Source: SBAX01 sp964421865 (lineage in GTDB: Bacteria; Planctomycetota; Phycisphaerae; UBA1845). From it: a stretch of DNA of 12,430 nt. The position numbers and the translations under genes are program-made. A model generated the notes under the pieces. That model was not told where the DNA came from. It did not search any database and was given only the letters and a program-made list of their open reading frames with translations. Shown piece after piece: positions 7,154 to 12,430 of this stretch (positions are counted from its first letter, which is position 1; every line of letters starts with the position of its first letter). The stretch covers positions 1 to 12,430 of the forward strand of contig CAYQZH010000116.1 in assembly GCA_964421865.1 (NCBI GenBank). The letters are read 5' to 3'.

Positions 7154-7217
7154 GCGCTCCCGCCCGGACCCTCCCTCCTCGGTCGGCCCGTCCGAGGGTC
7201 GCGTGGAGCGTCTGACC
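7154..7217 (-). repeat. Dispersed GC-rich repeat, copy directly after the HEAT-gene stop codon
   Basis: On the minus strand this segment begins with GGTCAGACG right after the stop codon and contains ACGCGACC, CGACCGAGGAGGGAG and GTCCGGG in that order. The same blocks occur in the same order in the 60-bp insertion inside the HEAT gene, where the intervening 4 and 16 bases are absent. The plus strand also shows CCTCGG...CCGAGG arms. It abuts the 134-bp element with no spare sequence between. Confidence 0.65.
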
Positions 7218-8393
7218 CTACCGCTCCCGCCGGCCACGCCCTCCCGCAAAGGGAAGTCCCTTCGTCCGCTCCGCGTCGAGGACGTCGAGAATCGCCCTCG
7301 CCGCCGACACCTGCACCCGCGGGTCGTCGGACTTCTCCATGACCTCCGTCAGCGCCGGCAGCGCATCCGCGCGTCCGATGGCTCCCAATGCCGCGGCGGC
7401 CAGTTGTTGTGTCCGCAGTGCCTGTCCTTCCACGGGGTCCTGGGGATCATCGCGCCGAGGCGGGCCCTGCCGCAAGGCCCGCATCGCAACCTCGAACCCC
7501 GGATCCTCCCGGACGCTCCCTCCTCGGTCGCGTCGTCTGACCCCCGGTCGGCTCGTCCGACCATCCGAATGCAGCAACCCCAGCCCGCGCGCCGCCGCCA
7601 GTCGCGTCTCCAGGTGCGTCGCCGTCGCGAGCTTATAGTGGAACGTCTCCGCATAAGCCGGGTCGCCGGTGGCGGTGAGAGCGTTGATGGCGAACACCTC
7701 GTCCGATCCGACCCCGGCACCGGTCATGAAGGTCAATTCCTGCCGCGCCTCGGGGTTGCCCAGACGCGCCATTGCCTCCAGGGCATGGTCGCGCACTCCC
7801 CCATCGGCGTCCTTCATCCCCTTGGCGAGAATCTTGACCGCGCCCCGTTCACCGAGTAGGCCCAACACCAGAGCCGCGTTTCGTCGCACCGTCGCGTCGG
7901 GGTCATTGAGGAGATAACCCGCCAGGTCGCCGGTGCGCTGCGTATGCCCAAGGCGATGTCGGGCGAATAGGGCCGCGACGCGGACGGCGGCGTCGGCATC
8001 CTTCAAACCCTTGGCCACCCCCGCCTCGGCCCCGGCATCCCGGACTTCTCCGACCGCGACGCAAGCCGCGAACCGCACGGCCGGGTGGTCATCCAACAGC
8101 GCCGAGCGAATCCAGGGCAACCCTTCCGCGCCGGCGCTTCCTTTCAGAGCCTCGACCGCCTCAACCCGGACGACGGGGTTGTATCGGTACGCGACGGCCG
8201 CCTTCAGACACTCCATCGCCCGGCGACGCAGGTCGACCCCGTTGTTCGTCGCGCGGTCAACTCTCGGCTGTGCGCACCCGGCGAGGACAATCGCCACCGC
8301 CGCTCCGCGTGAAAAGCGGTGTCCGCAGCCTCCTCCGGTCATTCGGCAATCGACATTCGACAATCGACAATCCCCAACGAGGTCCCGGCTCAT
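7218..8393 (-). CDS. HEAT-repeat protein, probable lipoprotein
   Basis: Function not recognised. The sequence is a chain of HEAT/PBS-lyase-like helical repeats (for example AVRFAACVAVGEVRDAGA, ATVRRNAALVLGLLGERGA, RTQQLAAAALGAIGRADALPAL), a scaffold for protein contacts. Near the N-terminus VAIVLAGC is a good lipobox, so the mature protein is probably lipidated and held at a membrane. The ATG at 8391-8393 forms an ATGA overlap with the lnt stop and is the preferred start. The ATG at 8340-8342 gives a more compact signal peptide and is a real alternative. A 20-residue Arg-rich block interrupts one HEAT repeat and is a repeat insertion. The C-terminus ends in a short Gly/Arg tail next to another repeat copy, so it may be altered too. 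Confidence 0.8.
   Translation of the reverse strand: MSRDLVGDCRLSNVDCRMTGGGCGHRFSRGAAVAIVLAGCAQPRVDRATNNGVDLRRRAMECLKAAVAYRYNPVVRVEAVEALKGSAGAEGLPWIRSALLDDHPAVRFAACVAVGEVRDAGAEAGVAKGLKDADAAVRVAALFARHRLGHTQRTGDLAGYLLNDPDATVRRNAALVLGLLGERGAVKILAKGMKDADGGVRDHALEAMARLGNPEARQELTFMTGAGVGSDEVFAINALTATGDPAYAETFHYKLATATHLETRLAAARGLGLLHSDGRTSRPGVRRRDRGGSVREDPGFEVAMRALRQGPPRRDDPQDPVEGQALRTQQLAAAALGAIGRADALPALTEVMEKSDDPRVQVSAARAILDVLDAERTKGLPFAGGRGRRER
7503..7562 (-). repeat. 60-bp in-frame repeat insertion within the HEAT gene
   Basis: The repeat unit reads ...GLGLLHSD then an Arg/Gly-rich block (GRTSRPGVRRR...GGSVRED), then PGFEVAMRAL. Removing exactly 60 bp restores HSDPGFEVAMRAL, a normal HEAT turn. 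The flanks share GGAT on both sides, as expected of a short target duplication. Blocks GGTCAGACG, ACGCGACC, CGACCGAGGAGGGAG and GTCCGGG recur at 7154-7217. At the upstream end GGTCGG-ACGAG-CCGACC forms a hairpin. Confidence 0.7.
8344..8371. repeat. Heptanucleotide tandem repeat at the lnt/HEAT junction
   Basis: Four 7-bp units: CGGCAAT, CGACATT, CGACAAT, CGACAAT; the last two are identical and the others differ by one base each. It lies between the two candidate start codons of the HEAT gene. Seven is not a multiple of three, so a change in unit number would shift the frame from the upstream start. Confidence 0.75.
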
Positions 8394-10168
8394 TCCGCGG
8401 CGAGCGCCCGCGCCCGCGCGATCCAATAGTCAATGTAGGCCAGGAGCCACACCAGCGCACAGCCCCAAGCAAACCAATCGCCATAACGGGAATAGAGGGA
8501 ATACCGCGAATCCACGCTGATCCGCGCCGTCGCGTAGCCGGATTCGCCGGGCCAACGATGCGACGGGTCGGCTTGCACGCGATCGTGAACGCGGCCCGAC
8601 GGATCGATGAAGGCGGAGACGCCGGTCGTAACGGCCCGGGCGATGCCCACTCGATTCTCCACCGCCCGGAAAACGCAGATCGCCAAGTGTTGCGGCTGCT
8701 GCGTTCCGTGACCGTACCACCCGTCGTTGCTGATGTTGAGCAGAAAGTCCACCCGTTTCTTGTTCGATCCGCCGGAGACGAACTCCCGGCTGACGTAGGG
8801 CATCACGTCCTCGTAGCAGATCGGAACGCCGAATCGGTAGGATCGACCCGGCTGCGACGCCGCGGTCATGGTGAAACTTCGGAACGCGTCGCCGGGAAAC
8901 AGCGAGTACTCGAAGTCGTTGTCGCCGCCGCTGAAAGGCATGAGCCGGTTCAGCCAAAAATACGCGGACCTTAGGCGGCCGAATCGGAAGGGAACGACCT
9001 CTCCGAAATACACCAAATGAATCTTGTCATAGCGCCCCGGCTCCGATCCGTCCGGGCGGAACACCGTCGCCGAGTTGTATCGACGCTCTTGGGTGAGTAG
9101 GTCGTATGGCGTCTGGACCAACGATGCACTCCCGGTCACGAGATAGGCGTTGTTCCGCGTGGCGTAGCGCTGGAAACGAGCGAAGCTCTCCCGCGATATT
9201 TGAAAAAAATCCCGCGCTTCGGGATTGAGGTACATGATCCACGGAGTCTCAGGCAGGAGGAACAGGTCCGCTTGCTCCTTGGCCGCCGCCTCGATCATCG
9301 AAAAGTAGGTCCGCATTTTCTCGCGATCCGTGGCGTCGTTCCCGTCCACGGTGACCAGGTAGTCCCCCTGAATCACGGCGACCTTCGGACCCTCCGTCGT
9401 CGTCCCGCGATGCAATTGAACCTGACCATAGATCACCGTCGCGGCAACCCATACGACCGCGAACACCACGCTGAATCGAGCGGGCCGTGCAGGCGCCGCT
9501 GCTCCACTGCGTGCACTGAGCCTGACCAGGATCACGTCGGCGATCGCCCCATTGACCGCGGCCACGACGAAGCTCACCCCGTACGCCCCGACCAGATCAC
9601 TAACTTGGATCAAGGTCAGCACGCCGTAGAGACTGTGCGACAGACAGAACCACGGAAACCCGGAGATGACGACGGCCCGGAGCATTTCGCTGCCGGTCCA
9701 AATCAGCGGAAATGCCACCGCCAGCGGCCAATGCCGCCGTCGAACTGCGTGACGTACCGGACACGCCACCAGCGGGAAGTACGCGGCCTGATAGAGCGCC
9801 AGAGCGAGGTATCCCCATCCGGTGGCGACGTACAGCCAACGCATGTTGATTAGGAAAGAGGCCAAGCCCAGCACGTAGCTGTAGAAGTAGACCCGCGGGG
9901 CTTGGGTCGTCCTCGCCGTCAGGATCAGCCAAGGCACCAGGCAAACGAACGCCACAGGCCAAATCGAGATCGGGGCGAAGATGACGCTCTGCAACAGGGC
10001 GCTGAACAGGGCAAGCAACGCAACGCCGCGGTGCGTCTCGATGGCCAATCCGGGCGCAAGGTCGGCGGGTGGGCGATTCCGTTTCGGTTTCGGCGTCGTC
10101 GATTCTTGGATTCGGTTCAACGGACGTCCATCCTTGGGCATCTGTGTCGCCGCAACCGCTCGATTCAC
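8390..10168 (-). CDS. lnt: Apolipoprotein N-acyltransferase
   Basis: Transfers an acyl chain from a phospholipid to the N-terminal Cys of apolipoproteins, the last maturation step, at the inner membrane. The N-terminal half is polytopic, with helices from about residue 47 to 250 and RWLYVATGWGYLALALYQAAY among them. The second half is a nitrilase-fold domain with the Glu-Lys-Cys triad: Glu307 in LLPETPW, Lys382 in YDKIHLVYFGEVVPF and Cys451 in PICYEDVMP. NISNDGWYG (478-486) and the FRAVENRVGIARA block (500-512) are also typical. A last hydrophobic helix lies near 565-583. At 592 residues it is longer than the usual 510 or so, mostly through a hydrophilic N-terminal extension of about 45 residues. 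It starts with GTG in a 4-bp GTGA overlap with the moeA stop; the ATG at 10139-10141 is an alternative. Confidence 0.95.
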   Translation of the reverse strand: MNRAVAATQMPKDGRPLNRIQESTTPKPKRNRPPADLAPGLAIETHRGVALLALFSALLQSVIFAPISIWPVAFVCLVPWLILTARTTQAPRVYFYSYVLGLASFLINMRWLYVATGWGYLALALYQAAYFPLVACPVRHAVRRRHWPLAVAFPLIWTGSEMLRAVVISGFPWFCLSHSLYGVLTLIQVSDLVGAYGVSFVVAAVNGAIADVILVRLSARSGAAAPARPARFSVVFAVVWVAATVIYGQVQLHRGTTTEGPKVAVIQGDYLVTVDGNDATDREKMRTYFSMIEAAAKEQADLFLLPETPWIMYLNPEARDFFQISRESFARFQRYATRNNAYLVTGSASLVQTPYDLLTQERRYNSATVFRPDGSEPGRYDKIHLVYFGEVVPFRFGRLRSAYFWLNRLMPFSGGDNDFEYSLFPGDAFRSFTMTAASQPGRSYRFGVPICYEDVMPYVSREFVSGGSNKKRVDFLLNISNDGWYGHGTQQPQHLAICVFRAVENRVGIARAVTTGVSAFIDPSGRVHDRVQADPSHRWPGESGYATARISVDSRYSLYSRYGDWFAWGCALVWLLAYIDYWIARARALAAE

Positions 10169-11373
10169 ATGCGATCGAGCAGGAGCATCGAAACCGCGTC
10201 GCCGCTGTTCACGGCCTCAGCCTGGGGAGGTCGCATGATCAACGCGTTCGCCGTCGCCATCCCCAGCGAGTCCCCGGATCCATGCCAGGATAACGTGCGA
10301 ACTTCCCATTCGCCACCTTCATTGACCTTCGCGCGGGCCGGGATGTAGCTGCGGCGGTTCGACGTTGCGGCGATCGAACCCTGGAGCACGGCGCGGAGCA
10401 GCGGCGGGACGGCGGGTCGCCCCTGGAGGGCGGCGAGCGCGGGCCGCATCAGCAACTCGAACCCCACGAACGCGCTGACCGGATTGCCGGGCAAGGCGAA
10501 GACCGACTTCCCGTCGGGCATGGTAGCGAAGATGGTCGGCCGCCCCGGCCTGATCGCCATCTTGTGAACGTGGAAGGTCGCACCCAGCTCCCGCAACAGA
10601 TCGGGCACCAGGTCGAGCGTGCCCATCGACACGCCGCCGGTGAGGCAGAGGACGTCGCAGCGCAACCCACGGGTGATCCCCCGCCGAAGTTCGTCCCGGT
10701 TGTCGCGGGCGACGGGCAACACAACCGCTTCGCTATGCGCCGATTCGATCAGCGCCCGAAGGACATACGGGTTGGAGTTGCGAATCTTTGCAGCCGTCGG
10801 GACCTGGTCGATATCGACCAATTCATCGCCGGTGGCGAGGACGGCGACCGTCGGACGACGATACAGGTTGACTCTCGCGGCCCCGGCCGTCGCAGCCACG
10901 CCGATGTTCGCCGGCGTCAGCAGCGCGCCTGCCTCCAAGACCGTCTGACCCGCTGCCGCGTAGCTTGCCCTGGGCGTCACAAACTGGCCCGGCGCGACCG
11001 ATTCCTTGATGACCACTCCCTCGCCCGATGGTGTGCGCTCCGTCTGCTCGACGCGGACCACGGCGTCGGCCCCATGTAGGATCGGGGCACCGGTGTTGAT
11101 CTGCATCGCCTCGCCCGACCCCAGGGGACGATCGACGACGGTCCCGGCGGCCACATGCCCGACGACCCTGAGCGTCACCGGAGCCCGTGCGGCATCGGCC
11201 GCGCGGACCGCGTACCCGTCCATCACCGACCGATCGAACGGCGGATCATCCAAGTCGCATCGGATGGGCGCAGCCAGCGTCCGGTACAGCGCCTCGGCCA
11301 GCGGCGCCTCGACCGTCCCCAGCGGACGGGCATGGGCCAAGACGATCCGTTGGGCCTCATCGACGTCGATCAC
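10165..11373 (-). CDS. moeA: Molybdopterin molybdenumtransferase MoeA
   Basis: Inserts molybdate into adenylated molybdopterin in the last step of molybdenum cofactor synthesis, in the cytoplasm. The 402 residues match the family length. Motifs in order: DDPPFDRSVMDGYAVRAAD (42-60), INTGAPILHGADAVVRVEQ (92-110), LATGDELV (179-186), IRNSNPYVLRALI (197-209), LTGGVSMGTLD (244-254), KMAIRPGRPTIFA (271-283) and ALPGNPVSAFVGFELLMRP (293-311). The C-terminal domain IV ends with ANALIMRPPQAEAVNSGD. The GTG start at 11371-11373 gives the expected N-terminus. It is probably the first gene of the minus-strand run. No molybdenum enzyme or other mo- gene is near. A TAGAAT box sits just upstream. Confidence 0.95.
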   Translation of the reverse strand: MIDVDEAQRIVLAHARPLGTVEAPLAEALYRTLAAPIRCDLDDPPFDRSVMDGYAVRAADAARAPVTLRVVGHVAAGTVVDRPLGSGEAMQINTGAPILHGADAVVRVEQTERTPSGEGVVIKESVAPGQFVTPRASYAAAGQTVLEAGALLTPANIGVAATAGAARVNLYRRPTVAVLATGDELVDIDQVPTAAKIRNSNPYVLRALIESAHSEAVVLPVARDNRDELRRGITRGLRCDVLCLTGGVSMGTLDLVPDLLRELGATFHVHKMAIRPGRPTIFATMPDGKSVFALPGNPVSAFVGFELLMRPALAALQGRPAVPPLLRAVLQGSIAATSNRRSYIPARAKVNEGGEWEVRTLSWHGSGDSLGMATANALIMRPPQAEAVNSGDAVSMLLLDRM

Positions 11374-11379
11374 GCCGAC

Positions 11380-11385
11380 ATTCTA
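11380..11385 (-). promoter_or_regulatory. Possible -10 box of moeA
   Basis: TAGAAT on the minus strand (5/6 to consensus) ends 6 bases before the GTG start. If it is used, transcription would start at about the first base of moeA, giving a leaderless mRNA. No good -35 box lies 16-18 bp further up, so this is weak. Confidence 0.25.
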
Positions 11386-11426
11386 TCCGAGCCGCGAGCC
11401 CAAGCGACGGGCCCGGCACTCCCCCG

Positions 11427-11455
11427 TTGACTTCCGCATCGCGCCGGGTTATCCA
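11427..11455 (+). promoter_or_regulatory. Predicted promoter of the DUF885 gene
   Basis: TTGACT (11427-11432, 5/6 to consensus), a 17-bp spacer, then TATCCA (11450-11455, 3/6). Transcription would begin near 11462, about 43 bases before the ATG. The 131-bp divergent gap to moeA has no other candidate of this quality on the plus strand. Confidence 0.4.
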
Positions 11456-11504
11456 TGCCCGTTGAGCCTCGCGCACGGATTCCTCAACCTCATGGGAGTC
11501 ACGT

Positions 11505-12430
11505 ATGTCTTGTTTCGGTCGGCGTCTGCGGACGCTCGCGGTATGCGTCATGGCCATCAGTTCCCGTACGTTTGCACAGACCGATCCAGCCCTGAAGGCG
11601 GTCGCCGATCGCTACTGGGATGCGACCATGGAGCGCTCCCCCACGCGAGCGACCGACATCGGCGACTATCGTTTCAACGACCGATTGGACGACCTCAGCG
11701 AGGACGCGCAGAAGCAGTGGACCGGCAAGTTACAGGGCTTGCTCACGGATGTGCGCGCCCTCCCCGCCGATCGTCTCTCGCCCCCCGACGGGTTGACGCG
11801 CGACTTGTTGGAACGCTCCATTCGCGACGGCTTATATGAGTATGCCGCGTTGCATGGCCAATTTCTTCCATTGGAACCGCTGGGCGGACCGCAACTGCGC
11901 TTCCCGCTGATCCTCGTCTCCCAGCCATTCCGCAACATCGACGACTTCCACAAGTACGCCGCCCGACTGCGGGCGTTCCCCAAGCAGGCCGATGACTTAA
12001 TCGCCAATATGCGCAAAGGCATGTCGCTGAAGATCGTGTCGCCCCGCGTCACCATCGAGAAAGTCGTCCCGCAGATTCGCACGCATATCGTCGTTGACCC
12101 AGCACAGAGCGAGTTTTACAAACCCCTGCAGAAGGGCGACACGTTGAGCGAGGCCGATCGGCAGACGGTCACACAGGAGATCGCTGAAGCGATCCGGTCG
12201 GACGTGGTGCCCGCCTATCGGAAATTGCTTCAGTTCGTCGAAAGCGAATACCTGCCCGCGTGTCGCCCCACCGTCGGCATTGGGGCCGTCCCCACCGGCG
12301 ACAAGATGTACGAAGAACTCGCCTACCTGAATGCGACAGTCAAGGTAAACGCCGATGAAGTCCACGAACTCGGCTTGTCCGAAGTCGCCCGCATCCGCGG
12401 CGAGATGGCCAAGGTTCAAAAGGAGGTCGG
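11505..12430 (+). CDS. Secreted DUF885-family protein (3' end off window)
   Basis: The first 308 residues of a DUF885 protein; the frame is still open at the right edge. Members of this family are large exported proteins, often annotated as putative metallopeptidases, with the proposed metal site in the missing C-terminal part. Visible here: a signal peptide (basic MSCFGRRLR, hydrophobic LAVCVMAIS, probable cleavage after TFA near residue 24), then the usual N-terminal domain with YWDATMERSPTRATDIGDYR (38-57) and, near the edge, DEVHELGLSEVARIRGEM. The start has GGGAG at 11494-11498, 6 bases upstream. The ATG at 11492 is out of frame. Divergent from moeA, with no functional link visible. Confidence 0.85.
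   Translation, partial: MSCFGRRLRTLAVCVMAISSRTFAQTDPALKAVADRYWDATMERSPTRATDIGDYRFNDRLDDLSEDAQKQWTGKLQGLLTDVRALPADRLSPPDGLTRDLLERSIRDGLYEYAALHGQFLPLEPLGGPQLRFPLILVSQPFRNIDDFHKYAARLRAFPKQADDLIANMRKGMSLKIVSPRVTIEKVVPQIRTHIVVDPAQSEFYKPLQKGDTLSEADRQTVTQEIAEAIRSDVVPAYRKLLQFVESEYLPACRPTVGIGAVPTGDKMYEELAYLNATVKVNADEVHELGLSEVARIRGEMAKVQKEV

Noticed and set aside
1..12430. CRISPR array, tRNA, rRNA, transposase or phage genes
   Set aside because: No regularly spaced repeat array, tRNA-like or rRNA sequence, or recognisable transposase, integrase or phage product was seen.

Overview
The window looks like an ordinary chromosomal segment of a GC-rich planctomycete (phylum Planctomycetota; the class cannot be fixed from this sequence). 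The strongest clue is the Ser/Thr kinase at the left end: a Hanks-type kinase followed by the stretch DLDWITMKAMEKDRTRRY, one membrane helix and the start of a TPR-type sensor region, an architecture expanded in planctomycetes. Two 10-base N runs inside this gene are scaffold gaps, which points to a draft or metagenome assembly.

Layout. Left: the kinase (minus strand, C-terminal part off the left edge). A 302-bp divergent intergenic region then carries a kinase promoter, a palindromic hairpin and an 11-bp direct repeat. ribD (plus strand) follows; its 3' end overlaps the 3' end of rodA by 20 bp. From 2932 to 11373 runs a minus-strand series, read in transcription order as moeA - lnt - HEAT-repeat putative lipoprotein - (repeat-filled gap) - mreD - mrdA (PBP2) - rodA. 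Most junctions are very tight: 4-bp overlaps for moeA/lnt and lnt/HEAT, 8 bp for mreD/mrdA, and 15 bp between mrdA and rodA. Right: divergent from moeA is a secreted DUF885-family protein, cut off by the right edge.

How the genes work together. MreD, PBP2 and RodA are the membrane scaffold, transpeptidase and glycosyltransferase of the elongasome, which builds lateral-wall peptidoglycan. All catalytic motifs are present. No mreC lies next to mreD here. Lnt performs the last step of lipoprotein maturation, and the gene translationally coupled to it encodes a probable lipoprotein. MoeA (molybdenum cofactor) and RibD (riboflavin) are housekeeping enzymes with no evident link to the wall genes.

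No new multi-gene system is visible. The most interesting signal is small repeats entering and bordering genes: a 60-bp in-frame insertion in the HEAT gene with a related copy just past its stop codon, a 134-bp inverted-repeat element whose tip supplies part of the mreD ribosome-binding region, a probable in-frame repeat in the kinase, a heptamer tandem repeat at the lnt/HEAT junction, and a REP-like hairpin in the kinase leader. Statements that these families recur in planctomycete genomes are recollection and were not checked.
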